NCBI GenBank assembly: GCA_030512295.1
Contig: JAULSR010000002.1
Span: 9,672,001 to 9,736,000 of the forward strand
Reading direction: 5' to 3'
Origin: Bombardia bombarda
Taxonomy: Eukaryota; Ascomycota; Sordariomycetes; Sordariales; Lasiosphaeriaceae
DNA length: 64,000 bases
Below the pieces are notes generated by a model. That model made no database searches. It had not been told where the DNA came from and was given only the letters and a program-made list of their open reading frames with translations. The position numbers and the translations under genes are program-made. Of this stretch, positions 1-12,672 are shown in pieces; the first letter of the stretch is position 1; each line of letters begins with the position of its first letter.

Positions 1-1
1 C

Positions 2-820
2 GTCGAGGAGCAGTGGCGCAACCTATACATCCAGCTGCTCGGCATCATGCGCCGCATCTACCAGGTCTGCAAGCTTGTGCATGCCGACCTGAGCGAGTAC
101 AATATTCTATACAACGACAAGAAGCTGTACATCATCGATGTCTCGCAGTCAGTCGAGCACGAACACCCGCGCGCGCTTGAGTTTATGAGGATGGATATCA
201 AGAATGTCGGCGACTACTTCAGACGGCAGGGCGTTGATATCCTCCCGGACAGGACAGTGTTCGACTTCATCATTTCTCCCGAAGGTCCGGTTGAGGAGCC
301 CGCCTTGGCCAAGGCTGTTGAGCACTTGTATGAGGTGCGCCCGGTTGGGGCGGAGACAGACGAGGCTGTGGCGGAGCTGGAGGTTGATAATGAGGTCTTC
401 AGGAACCAGTATATCCCCCAGACACTGGACCAGGTTTACGACATGGAGAAGGACGCACAGAAGCTCGACAGAGGTCAAGGCAGTGATCTAGTCTACCGCA
501 ATTTGCTGGCTGACAAGGTTGTGCAGCCGAAGGAGCAGAAACCTGAGGCCGGCGCTGATGAGGTTGCAGAGGAGGAGGTCGAGGAGGATGATAGCAACAG
601 CAGCAGTGGCGATGGAGCGTCGCTTGACAGTGGGGATAGCGAGGATGACGAGAGCAGGTTCGAGAAGGGTACGCCAAGAGGAAAGAAGCACGAGGACAAG
701 GATGAGAAGAAGAACCATAAGCTAGCCGTGAAGGAGGCCAAGAGGGAAAAGAGAAAGGACAAGATACCGAAGGCGGTCAAGAAGAGGTTGGTGTCGACCA
801 CATCGAGGAAGCATAAGTAG
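2..820 (+). CDS. RIO1: RIO1-type serine/threonine protein kinase, 3' part
   Basis: The frame is open from the left edge of the window (base 2) to a TAG at 818-820, so the N-terminal part of the gene is missing; 272 residues are present. The kinase catalytic loop reads HADLSEYN and is followed by the metal-binding segment IIDVSQSVEHEHP, both diagnostic of RIO kinases rather than ordinary protein kinases. The next block, MRMDIKNVGDYFRRQGV, is the conserved RIO1 C-lobe. The tail is acidic (E/D/S-rich) and then strongly Lys/Arg-rich, as in Rio1 orthologues. Known role of the family: an atypical kinase/ATPase needed for late cytoplasmic maturation of the 40S ribosomal subunit. No intron is visible in this part. 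Confidence 0.95.
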   Translation, partial: VEEQWRNLYIQLLGIMRRIYQVCKLVHADLSEYNILYNDKKLYIIDVSQSVEHEHPRALEFMRMDIKNVGDYFRRQGVDILPDRTVFDFIISPEGPVEEPALAKAVEHLYEVRPVGAETDEAVAELEVDNEVFRNQYIPQTLDQVYDMEKDAQKLDRGQGSDLVYRNLLADKVVQPKEQKPEAGADEVAEEEVEEDDSNSSSGDGASLDSGDSEDDESRFEKGTPRGKKHEDKDEKKNHKLAVKEAKREKRKDKIPKAVKKRLVSTTSRKHK

Positions 821-1678
821 GTGTAGGTGTGGATATCGTCTTATATACACCCATCTGCATAAGTAAGTGTGTTTTCTGTCCCAAATGTGCACTGGACAGA
901 AAGAGGAGGAGAACCTATGCAGACAGGGTGGATACAGGCAGCAATCGAGTGATGAAGCAAATAACGCTGCTCGAGACCGTTGTGGCCTGTCAAGTGTTTC
1001 GATAGAAACCTCGGGCTGCAGCCTCTCTCATACATGAGCAGATCCGAGCACTGGTTCGCCATCCCACCTAGATACTTCGGTGTTTAGCTGTACCTGGCGG
1101 GCTGCCGTGACGATCAAAGAGAGCCCTGACGATTGCTGTTCTGCCCTTTTTCCCCAGTCTGTCCTGTCTCGAGCTTGTTGTGGTCTGGACTTTGTATTCG
1201 GACTAACCGCAGAGACAACATAGATCTGCTAGCCATCTTAGATATATAGGTAGTTGGTCTTCATGGCATTTAAATTGGCCGGGCAGAATATCATCGTTCA
1301 TTTGCTGCCTGCCTCATTTCTTTCTCTGAAGTGTGGTGGATGAGTGAGTTGGAATCTAGTAGACTTTCGTCCCTCCGTCCATGTCCCCCGTCTTTTTCTT
1401 CATGTTCTTGCTGGTCGGTGATATGAACGCTTACAACAAAAGAGTGTAGTGACCAGCAAATCTGAGGTCTCTTTTGTCGAAACTTAACAAAGCGAGAATA
1501 CTATAACAACAACCAACAACTATGAAACAAGTAAACTATTATAATTCTTATCACAGATATTCAATCCTAAATAGAGAAATTGTTCAGGTTGATGGGGAAT
1601 AATATTATACACTCCACATTTCGATACTTACGTCCGACCAGGCCAAAAAAGAAAGTAATGCAAAAAGATAATCATGAT
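821..1678. other. Intergenic: RIO1 3' flank
   Basis: I see no coding sequence. The first part is presumably the RIO1 3' UTR. After about 1400 the DNA becomes clearly A/T-richer. Only short chance reading frames occur. Confidence 0.5.
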
Positions 1679-1767
1679 CTCTCCCGCCGGGAATTGAACC
1701 CGGGTCCCGAGCGATGCCGAACTTGACAGATGACAAGCTCATATACTGACCACTATACTACGGAAGA
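1679..1767 (-). tRNA. tRNA-Asp (anticodon GUC) with 17-nt intron
   Basis: Read on the minus strand, a full cloverleaf forms. The 7-bp acceptor stem pairs TCTTCCG with CGGGAGA and is followed by discriminator G. The D-arm carries TAGTATAGTGGTCAGTAT. The anticodon stem pairs TGAGC with GCTCG (one T-G wobble). The T-arm is CCGGG-TTCAATT-CCCGG. The anticodon loop begins TTGTCA, giving GUC (Asp), and is interrupted one base 3' of the anticodon (position 37/38) by 17 nt at 1714-1730, the standard place for a eukaryotic tRNA intron. The spliced molecule is 72 nt. The D-arm and the G discriminator match tRNA-Asp. Confidence 0.93.
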
Positions 1768-4700
1768 TTTGTTGGTGTGGACACCAACCGTAGTTGCTTA
1801 GCAGTTTTTCCCGCCTGTTCCACTTAACAATCCAGACACTATGATGCATCATCCCTGGACTTTGACAGCTGGTGGAGATAAAAGAAAGGGACAGAAAAGA
1901 CATGTATTAAAGTTATCATATAGGTACGCCATGATTGTGTCGTAGCAGCTCAGGCTAACAGAGATTCAAAGGTTAACATCTCAAGCTATTGTGACGGGCC
2001 GAGTAAGTCAACAATTCAATGCTTGTCACCGGGGCAACGTATCTCTGATTGTTAACGGTGCGGATGATTTCTATCGGGCTTGAACTACCAACACTGAACT
2101 GGTTACATCATTCATCAGAACTCTTTTCCCATGATCTAGTTAGACTCTATTGCAGCAATCTCGATGCCCTCTACTAACAACACTGTTGCTCTACGTCAAT
2201 GATGGTGAGAATCTCACACAAGATGGTTTGGGCTGTCTCCAGCTATGTCATAGACAGCAGATCAAAGCATCATATTTCGCCACGAAAGATGATTGACTGG
2301 TCAATGGCCGAGAGTGTAAGTAATTGACATTGCAACGAACGCCCAGCTGTAACGGTGTGCTTCATGCAAGCAACCCTCGTCCTGACGCTTCCGAAATGGT
2401 GGGTACGATGAAGGCTCTAGAACCCTTCCCGCACCATACAGCCCAAGGAAAGGTCCAGACAGTTCCGATTATGTTGCATCCAGGTTTCGTAATCCTCGTG
2501 TTTTGGCGGATCTATACCAGACCGGTTTTCCACTTAATATGATTTGATTGTGTGTGCATGCGATCGTCGCTGAGCGATCGGCAACACGCACAATCGAAGG
2601 CGGCTCCAGACCCGGCGTTATCGGATAGAGCCATGTACAATGATTCAATGTCAAGTGTCGATCATCAATTCAAAAGCTTCGATAGTCCTGTCACACAATT
2701 CTACTGCAGAAAACGGTTGAACTGTAGATGTCACACAGCTTTGATACGAACAGAAATTATCGATAAAATGGTAAATTCATGCAAGTGAAAACCAGTATCT
2801 ATAATTTCATGAACACTGTACATCAGAACAACAGTCAGGACCTAGTTTTAGTGAATTGAGGCAGTAAACAGCTATCTATGTACATCGGTCCCAAATAAGG
2901 GGATTTATTATAACGAAAGGCCACATGTCTTAGTTTGTGATATGTTAGTATATGGAAGTCAAAATATCAAAGCTAATACGACTGATAATCTGACACAATC
3001 TTAGTCAATTAACCCATATTCAAAGCTATTAAAGCATATGACATAGCGAAGTAGAAAACATCTCTGCGAAACAAAGTTTTCCACTCATAAACTCAGGACT
3101 GATTCACGCTTACCTATTTCTGTCAACAAACGGAACTTTGGATTATACAGGTTACTACCCAAGGTACAGCCCAAATACACAGTTCCTTATATCATGTACC
3201 TTCCTGATTTGTACCTACAGTCCCTAAATCCAGGTCGTGCAAGCGTAGATATCTGCAGCTACCTTAGCAGTAAAGTATGACCTCGACTCTACGATCCGAC
3301 ACACACACACACACACTAGCTGCAACCACAATCGAAATTTTAATGGCTATGTGGTGCCACAACGGCCTGGCCAAGCGCCCAGGTGAAGGGGGAGGTGGGT
3401 GAATGTAGTTACACAACATGTGTCAGTGAGGAGCAGGCACATAGCACCGCCATGAATGGCACGAACATGGAAGTTACCTGCTTGTTGCCTGATAAACGAG
3501 ATATCCAATGAACGTTCGGGAGGGGGCCTTAGAATAAATCAAGAAATAAGTAACCATACTTTTCTGTCGTCGTTTTTGCCACACGACAACCATTATAGCC
3601 CTTCATGGTTGTGGATGCATGTATATGCTAGCTCAGCTTGTGATTCTTCTCCCAACAAGAGACGACTAGCAGAATCTGGGAAGAAATGGAACGTCGCGAT
3701 GAGCGATGCCTCAATATGACACCTACGTTTCTACTACACTTGCCAACACAATATTTCGGTCTGTTTAGGCATGTATGAGGCACTGCAGCCCAGTACAGTA
3801 TAACCATTAAACCCACACACTGGCGGTAGATGGTGGCGCCAGTGTTGGGTACATGTATCCACAACCGAGAGAAGTTGTAAAGGGGTCCAAACCCCCCTAT
3901 CCACCGCCATGGCTCTTGGCATGGCATCGCCTTTCGCCAAGTTCAATGCAGTCTATGAACCTTTACAGGATGGTTCAAAAAGTACGTCAGTAACATGCCA
4001 CAGTTCGATTCGATGGATGTCTATAAACATGCCGAATATCCGAGGGCGGCAACAAACAGCATCGTATCCACACCCGATACCCAAGCTACCACACTCGGGG
4101 CTTAGTGTTAGACGGATGATTGGTTCGCATATTCTTGTTTTGATGCCAGGGATTATATGCCTAGACAAGACAGATCCAATTCTTTAGTTCTTCTCCACCA
4201 CATCGTTGGTATACAGGTTGGTGGGCACTCGCCTGGTGAAGTTGGCCCACCATCCGCCCGCTCACGTAGGCCAATCTAGGCCGCTCTTGACACTTTCAAG
4301 CAAATCATGTCGAAACTAGTAGTTAGCAAGGTGTGAATGAGAAAGGTTTACGATTCAGATACCACCCAGATGCATACACTTTGCTACGCATTGGTGGCGT
4401 CCCAGTTAGAGCAAGAGGCCAGAAAAGAGTAGTCCAAGTGCAACTCGCTTGGCGTCCATGATGTGTGCCCGCACAGGCAGGGTGGGTGAAGAGGGGTCGG
4501 ATTCAAAATGTTCTGCAGCAAGCTTGCTTCACCGGTTGCCAGATTAGGGAGAGCTAGAAGGAGAAACAGGACCAAGAGAAATGACAATAGCGTCGAAGCG
4601 CAAGGGAAAAGGGAGAGGGGGGGTGGTGAAGTGGGTTCTAACCAGGAACTACAAACAACGTACAAGTTCATGATACAGGCGAGTATGCACTGCAAGATGT

Positions 4701-7700
4701 CAGATAGAGGCTGATATGAATCGTGTCTCTGTTAAGCTGGACTGCCGGCCGGCAATAAAAGGGGCAATAATTGACAAACAAACAAGTATGACTTCAAAAG
4801 AAGCACTGTGTTAGCATTGATTGGAGAGGAGGATAGTCAAAGGCTGCATACTGGAGGAAAGGAGGGGTTGCAGTCATGTACCATACTGTGCAAGGCGTGC
4901 ACATCGATACTGGCGAAAAGAAACACATTACTCGCAGGTGTCCACATACACAACACCCAGATAGACTAGAGCTATAGACCTAGAGGGGGAGACATCCAAG
5001 GTGAAAGAGGGGTCGAGATCAGATTCTAACCGACCTCGTCTAGGTCCTCTTGTGCCTCTTGACATTGGCAACATCATGCCATCAGCATTATAATAAGCGG
5101 TCGAGGCGATGAGAACTAGGCATTGAAGGCAACAGCTGCATGATAACAGGAATATAGACTGAATCATACCCCTTCGTGCATTGAAAGGTAAACACATTGA
5201 GGCAGACTCCGATATAAAGAAGCACACAATATGCGGACACCGTCACCGGCCCAGAATAAACAAAAGACGCCAATGCCCAAATAGGGGCATTTTGGCGGTA
5301 GCTGGCAAAAGGGGGGGAAGCCAAACGGAGGGGACGGGCGGACAATAGGCCATTCTCCACCCCCCCAGGTATTAACTCCCGCCAGGTCAGCAACACAAGT
5401 CCGGGCCCAGTTTAAAGCGGACATACACCGAACCCATTTTCGCTTGCAAGGGCTACGACGATGGCGGAGAGGAGACTTTCTTTGAGGGTTGGGACTGGGG
5501 ATAGGTCTGAAATTGGGAATGGGGTCGTCAACGTGCATCCAAACAAAACCCAACGGATAGCAACTACAAAGATAAGTCAGCGAACAGTACTAGGTATGCA
5601 TATTGCCCCCTATAATACCCAACGATAATGATGAATTGCCTGCGGCATCCAGTAGAGCAACTGCACACAAGACTGCACTGCACACCCACGCTGGACACCC
5701 ACACACCTTGACACCTATTCTACATCTAGACTAGACATATATAGATACACCCCCACAGCACACACACCTTAGGCCCGCTTGGCCTTGCTGCTCCATCAAG
5801 GTGAAGATGGGGAATAAGAGGCAGTCCTGGCTAGCCTGGCTGGCTGGGGCCAGACGCTGGCCATGGTACGTTCAACTGCTGTTTATGTGGTTGCAGTAGA
5901 GATGTTTTGCAACCATAATATACATCAGGTCTGCATAGTGGCTGAGGTTTTCTAAGCAAGCCGTCGGATCGGATCTTTTATGGATGGGGCGAGGTTGTGG
6001 GCGACGATTGGCCAGGTTATGAGACATCCAACCACACGCAGCCAACGGCCCCGTTGCTATCAAGGCCCATGCAGGCATGGCATGGGAAAAAGAGATTGAT
6101 CTGATTGATCGAGTTGATTGGTTTGAGGGGATATGTGGTGGGTTGATTGCGACACGACCCCTCCATGCATCCGTCGCCCCCACCGTTCTTGTCGTCTACC
6201 ATAAAGGGGGCAGGGAGGGTGCTGTCTCGCGAGGTGTTGACTGGTCGTTGTGGTCCGCCTCGTATCATTATTAATCTGCCAGATAAAAGAAGTAATAATA
6301 AGAGAAAGCCAAAAGCTGCAGGCAGCAAAAGACATCAAGGAAAGCATCTATGCAACCCAGCCAAGGTTATCCCGTACTAGGAATATTCACTGGTGGGGTT
6401 GACAACTTTCTTGGTGGGAGGGGTCGTCCCTTTGTCCAATCTCTACCCGTGCCCGTGCTACCCGAATGGCGTGCGCTATCAAAATACCTCCAAAGGACTG
6501 GAAGCAAAGATAAACGTGGAAGAACCCGCCCGCCTTTTAGAACAAAGGATGAAAAGTCCCGCCATTGGGAGCTAACTGCCACTAGCAGCCTCTTCCCAGT
6601 CGGGATCCGTCGGCCGTTCAAAGGCCCAGGCCTTGCTAGGTGGTGTGGTGGTAGTGCGAGAAGGAATGGTGGTCGGTGGTGGTGCCACTCACCAGGAGGA
6701 AAAAAAAAAAAGAGGTCCTTTCGGATATGGTTTGCTTCACCTAGGCGGATGAAGAAGAAACAGCCATAACCACCAACATGGATGGGTGGATGCATCGCAT
6801 GGCGTGACACTGCTGCGCGCCGTGGAGCGTAATAAAGGCACCGCTGGGGCGAGGAAAGATAGTACATATGCATGCAGGCAAGCAGACGATGGCGGCATTG
6901 AGATATGTTATCGGACGTAACAGACCCTCCAAATAAGCCAGTTATTAGTAGGACAGTGGTAGCAGTGCATGTTTGACTTGACGCCCGCCGGCCGGTGAGC
7001 CTCCCTTACCCGACGCCCGGAGATCAACGGACAGGAAGGAAGGATTTATGGATGGCAACCCCTGTCCGAGCGGGAGGGCAATGGGACGCCACTCTGAGAA
7101 AAAGGGCTGGGCAAAAAGCTCCACCGTGATATGCACCTCGCATCAAAGCCATGCATGTAATCTGAAAAGGGATGAGTAAACTTTGACAAGAACAGCCTGA
7201 GCCGTGAGCCAAGAGCCGACTTCCGCACTCCTCTCGCACAGTAGGACAGTCCAGTACGCATCGCTACGTTGGCTCGAGGTTGGCTATAGTTGGCTTATCG
7301 GATCCAGCATCTCTCAGTGGACCGTCGTTGGTGTCTTGATCTGCTTCATCAACGGGCTTTTGGTGGGGTGGGTGCATCGGTCGCCTTGGCTGGATGCCCT
7401 GTCAGACCACTCAGGGCCTTGGGGGAAGGAATAGAGGGGCCACCAGTCTTGTCTCGGCCGCTAAACCACACTTCACACGCCACTATTGATGTCCGGCGAC
7501 AAAGAAAACATAGGGCATGCAGGGAGGCAGCAGAACCATGCAAATGATAGGAGGCATGTTGGAGAAGGTTCTAGGTGACGGCCAATACCGCCAAGCTGTC
7601 AGTTCGTAGACTATCATGTCTTGTGTTTTTTTTTTAAAGGTCGCCAATAGAAACACTCAACCCCCTCACTCCCCATTTTGAGGGGATTCAGGGTCGCTCG

Positions 7701-7999
7701 GCGATCTCTGCGCTGGTGTCAAGACGACGGTAGTCGAGTAACAGCGAGCAATTCGACAGGCGGGTGCTTCAAATTTTGTGGTCTCGTATCGCTAGTGTAA
7801 CTTCAAGGATGTTGACGCAAAATCGCCACCACTAGGCCAAGGTGTCAGTCATCCTGCAGGAGGCCCGCTATAGAATTGGAAATAAGAAAAGAGACGAAGA
7901 GTTTTCCTAGGGGTCTATATTCTCACTGAGCCCATATGCATTCGACAAGAAGCCTATCCTTCTTTAGGTCTCTAAATGGAGGTAGATAGGAAACAGTAG
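1768..7999. other. Gene-poor DNA, partly A/T-rich
   Basis: No frame here gives a recognisable protein and there is no convincing ATG-exon-splice pattern. 1768 to about 3300 is A/T-rich with many TpA steps, as in old repeat-induced point mutation (RIP) relics, but no transposon protein can be read. A (CA)9 run lies at about 3299-3316. From about 4200 onward base composition becomes more even, with purine- and pyrimidine-rich tracts such as the A12 run near 6702. Confidence 0.4.
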
Positions 8000-9400
8000 T
8001 ATCTTGACAGTCGGGACGGTGTTTCTTCGCAAGTGGAGGAATGGCTACCGATATCTGTCATGTAAAATGCGGGTTGGGACTAGCGGCATCATCAAGAAGA
8101 TGCTTGGTCCCAAGTCCCAACAGAGGCTCCTTGCGTCATACAACCCCTGCCCATCTACTTCCATCTCCGTCGAGGCTGGCTGTCATAAAGATGTTGCCTT
8201 CGGCGAGGCAATGGCACGATCATGACGAGTTTCGGCATGGTTCCACAATGGCGCCTGTCTCCCTTCGGCCTCGCGGTCTCCTTCAGAGTGAGGTAAACGA
8301 GGCCGGTGCGGGGCCAGTTTGGGAAACGTTGGGAATGACTGGCTTCGCCGAGGGACGCGGTCTCAGGAATTTTTCCTTTCAAGCCATACTGCCAATCTCG
8401 CAAGAAGTCTCTCCAAATGCCTTCGGACCAAGTCTCAGGGCGGACTCAAGGCCGTTCTCAAAGGTGAATGAGCCCTTGATGTTTCCTTGGACGTGGACCT
8501 GGCCAGCCTGTAGAGATATCTGCTTCGCTAGGCCCAGGTGTGCCCTCTCAGACTCCCGAGCAACAGGCCATCCAGTACCAACCAAGTCGAAGACCCCGAG
8601 GTCCCCTTCCCTCTGAAGCGAGAAGACCCTGATCCCCATTGCTCCCCGCAATCCAAGATGCACGAAGGGTCTTAACCATCTCAGCCATCTTCAGCGTCAC
8701 GATCCGCCCCAAATCCGATAAGATGCTGGGCTGTCAATCATGAAAGGGTTCCAAGCACAAGATGACTGCATCTTGGCTCAACAGTTGTACAACATAGCCA
8801 AGCAGCGCCACTTTGCGGGGTGCGCCTTTTCAGTTAAACGACGACGCCTCCTTGATGCTTCTCACGATCCTGACAGCAACGCCCGCGGTGACACAGCTCC
8901 GGTAGAGCTTAGACCGAGCGAGACATGACTTTGTTAAGGCATTGACGCGGGCCACAAATAGCCAGTAGCCGAGAGGGAATGGTGTGACCAGTGAGGTGCG
9001 TTAGCCGTCGGCCCCGGCCTCTCACCATGGGCCTACCGTTCTGGCATGGAGGAACCACACCATCGGATGTGGACCTCTACTGTTGCTGCACCATCTCAGC
9101 CGTGAGGTGCACAGTGGTAGCAGCCCGACCACGTTTGGGCCTGTCAGATACCCAAGACAACGACAGATCAGATATGATAGATCAAGAGTACCATTACGGC
9201 GGTCTGGGGAAGATTCGCCAAGAACATCTGAACACATAACAGAACAGTGTACGGGACTCGGTCCTCCTCATGCATTAAAAGCTGGCGAACGCGGCCAACG
9301 TCGGGTCTTTCTCTCATGTGGCTTATGAGGCAACTGAGGCCATTCCCAAGACACTTGTCACCGTCGTCCATCATGTGCACACTCATGCCGCCAGACAGCA
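8000..9400 (-). other. Coding-like stretch, unrecognised (possible gene relic)
   Basis: On the minus strand several adjoining frames read like protein but are broken by stops and frame changes. One runs 8663-8379 (94 codons, includes LAKQISLQAGQVHVQGN), a second continues at 8403-8155 in another frame, and a third lies at 9237-9022. I do not recognise the product and cannot join the pieces with clean introns. The overlapping plus-strand frame at 8041-8616 is equally long, so the whole could be chance. Treat this as an unconfirmed relic. Confidence 0.15.
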
Positions 9401-12400
9401 GACGTTCTTCCGTGCCGTCAAATGGCCCTCTTCAAATGGCCCTCTTCATTTAGCCTTTGCGATTAGGACGAATGCCTTGAAATGCCAGAGTGTGTAGAGA
9501 CGCTTAGATAGCTTGAGACGCAGCCATACGCAGGTCATACACCCACAAGAATGCGGTGCTGCGTCGGCAATCCGCAACAGCCAGTGAGGGTGCTCCATTG
9601 TCGTTAGCCGCATGTTATGTATGGAAGCTGCAATGCGTCCCCAAACCACCTCATTGGAATGTTGAGTTGCCGCCCTGACAGGACGACGACGACGACGGAG
9701 CAATGACTCCGGTGGTGCTACGGCAAATGCACAAAGAAGGAGAGACAGACAGTACTTGTGCTCGGGGCATAAATCCGAAGGCCATATTGCATTGGGTTCT
9801 GTCACTAAACAAGAACCATACTGACAGTCCTAACAACTAAAAGAGATAAAGAAGTAGGGAGGTAGGTAATCGACCGCTGTAGAGCTCCGATGCTGTGGAT
9901 TGTGGATCCGAACAGTGTGGTATGTCTGATTGTTGTTTGATGTCGGCCATTATTTTCTCGTCGGTCGCACCACCGGTGATGCAAGCCATGCCGCCATCGG
10001 AACAGGTGAGCATCCAGTCTGCCTTCCCGTGTACTCCGAGTGCCGGAAGGCGAACTAGATCGGATCGGGAAGGACAGTCTAGACCCGGCAATCTGGAAAT
10101 GAAGTTGTTTCCAGAGCCTCCGGTAGGTAGGTGGTAGTGTAGAAACTAGGTACTCCGTTAAGTAAAAAGTCTCTAGTCCTTGAAGGAACAAAAAAGGACC
10201 CAATTTGGCAGTTGAGTTTGCTGCGTGTGGCGGATTTCTCTTGGTTCTTTTGGGAGTGGTGCGACGTCGAGAGTAGACGTCCTCCCGTCTCAGGTCTTCA
10301 CACCGCCATTTGCTATGACGTCCGAGAGCGCGCTTTGGAGAACTGGATTCCTACATACCTACTACACAGTGAGTGACGCGCAGGATCGCAACTTTCATTC
10401 CAGGGACTTGTTTCGAGCCAGTTGCAGGACAGCACCAGCAATGACGGACGTGATGGTTTTGGTTTGACAAGTTGACAGGATCGAGTGTGATGCTGGAAGC
10501 GGCCATCCAATCCGGATTGGCCGGCGCTGTACATATGCGGAATAGCAGCTGCCCAAGTCAGGTCATAAAACCCCCCTCGACCGACGGTGAGTTCAAGGTG
10601 AGCTCGGCGAGCGCAGACAGAAGAGCTGCGCCTCTCGTCCAATGTTCAAGGGCAAGGGCAAGGGCAGTGATGACGGCGGCGGGGCGTGGGGGGCGGCGCG
10701 CAAGGTGCAAAAAAGTTTCCCTTTTGCGACTGACTGTGCCCTCCAATAAAATGGGGAAAAAGTGGCCCCAGCTTAAGCCCGGTCACAGCACAGACTCAAA
10801 GTGCACGGGCTCGCCCTCTTTAAAGTCTTGCAGGCGCGCAATTGGTTCCGCGCGCGATCACCTGCCCTGGGGTGGCTGCGCGTGGACGGCACGGTAAAGC
10901 AGCAGGTCTGAGAACTTCCCCAGCCAATCAAGTACTGCACACACAGCTGAGTCAATCATGGCTGGACCCCACGATGACTGGCTGGATGCTTCGAAATCAG
11001 CCAGCGAATAAAAGGAAAAAGGGGTCAGGCAATAAAGGTGATGGTGGCTGATGTCTGTTTTCGGCTCTACGAAGGTTCGGGCGTTGTTGAGGTCAAAAGA
11101 GGAGCAAAGAAGCGCAAAACAGAGGAGCCTGCGCCGGCGTCCGCCGACAGTTTCTGACTCGAGGGCTAGAAGAAGAAAAAAAAAAAACACACAGTCCAAG
11201 TTTGGAGCAGCGACGATCAGGGTGGGAGATGGTCGTCGGCCACCAACAGAACTTGGAAGTTCCGAGTTCCTGGGGTCAGCCTTGCGCGTGCAGCAGCGAT
11301 CATTTGTTTGCTTGGCGATTGCGGGCGGGATGTTCCAGCTTTCATCCACGTTTTGTGAGCCTTGTCCTTGTTTTTCTTTTACTCCTCTTTGCTCCAGTCT
11401 TGAACTCTGTGGGGATTTTGTACATGTTGACGCTGGGGCCATGCGATAGGCTCGTGGGTGTGTGCGCTGTTCCGGACTGGAGAATACAAGATCTTTCGAG
11501 GGCTGTCCAAATGCGGGGGTGGACTGTGTGTCTTGCACACACAAAAAAAGAAAAACTTGAACCTTGTTTGAAGATTGCGATTGGTGGCCTCCGACCCCTT
11601 CAAGAATCATCTGACTAGGAATCTGATCGGTGAGGAAAGTACTGTGTAGACAACCAAAGGCAGCTCGAAAGGAAGCACCTTGCAGCGACAATGTCATCAT
11701 CGTCTCCCGAGGCGAGCGCGGCCGCCTAAGCTGAGGCTCTCGCGAGGAAGCGAAATTGCTGGACCACTTGCGGAGCACGGAGATGGCGCTTTTTGACTAA
11801 CGCGACCTACGACTGGGGACAAACCACAGTGCGCGCGATTCACAGTACGAAGCAAGACTTGGAGAAAGCTGCGGTCCTGTCATACGAGGACTTGGTAGGC
11901 ACATTGCGTGTTGACCATTCTGAGAAGCTCTGATGCGAGCTCCGTCTTGGTCTCAGTCAGGTATAGAGAAAGAGGAGAAACTGCGAAGTAAAGTACCTCC
12001 TGACGGGTAAAGTCAGTTAAGGTTTTTGATCCACAATCCACCTTTTGCACCATGAACTCAGGCTGAATTAACAGCTGGAAGTTGTTTTCATGGATGTCCT
12101 TGCTTCTCAACAAAAGCTCCGAACGGAGACTTTCAATTGGTTGGGGGATCTCAGAGCTCAGGTAATCCGGTGGGGCGCGGTGTCCACTGCTCGCGGGGCT
12201 GGATCTTTCCATTTCGTGTTGCACACGGACCCTCACAGTGGCCCTGGCCTAGCCGTTGCCTAGCGGGCAGTCAACCAGGGACCCAAGGCGTCGGGCTCTC
12301 CTGCCCAGCTACGCTAGTCTATTCTCGGTAGACAAGGACAGTGGAGCCTCCGCGCACTGACTTATCTCCGCGGCGCTAGTCGCCGACAAACCAAAGGCGT

Positions 12401-12641
12401 CGATTTCTCAGCCAAAGCGCCGATTGCAACGGTGGTTGTTGAAACGCACGTCGACGTCATAGACTTTTTCCCCCCTCTCACTTTGGCAACAGCCGAGACA
12501 TTTCCGGACATTGACTTGCATTGAGCTTCGATTCCACAACATCTGCGTGCGCGCGCCTGCCCACCCGGGATGCGCTGGCTGGTCGGGATCCGGCATCTCT
12601 GCTGTTGCTACAATTTTGGCAACTCCGTGCCGTAAATTGCG

Positions 12642-12672
<31 letters not shown>

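Noticed and set aside
8041..8616. 191-codon plus-strand frame
   Set aside because: Pro/Arg/Ser-rich with no domain; it overlaps more protein-like minus-strand frames and is probably a shadow or chance.
10858..11778. 306-codon minus-strand frame
   Set aside because: It starts at GTG, contains homopolymer-derived Phe and Leu runs and no recognisable domain; several other frames in the same stretch are also open, so composition explains it.
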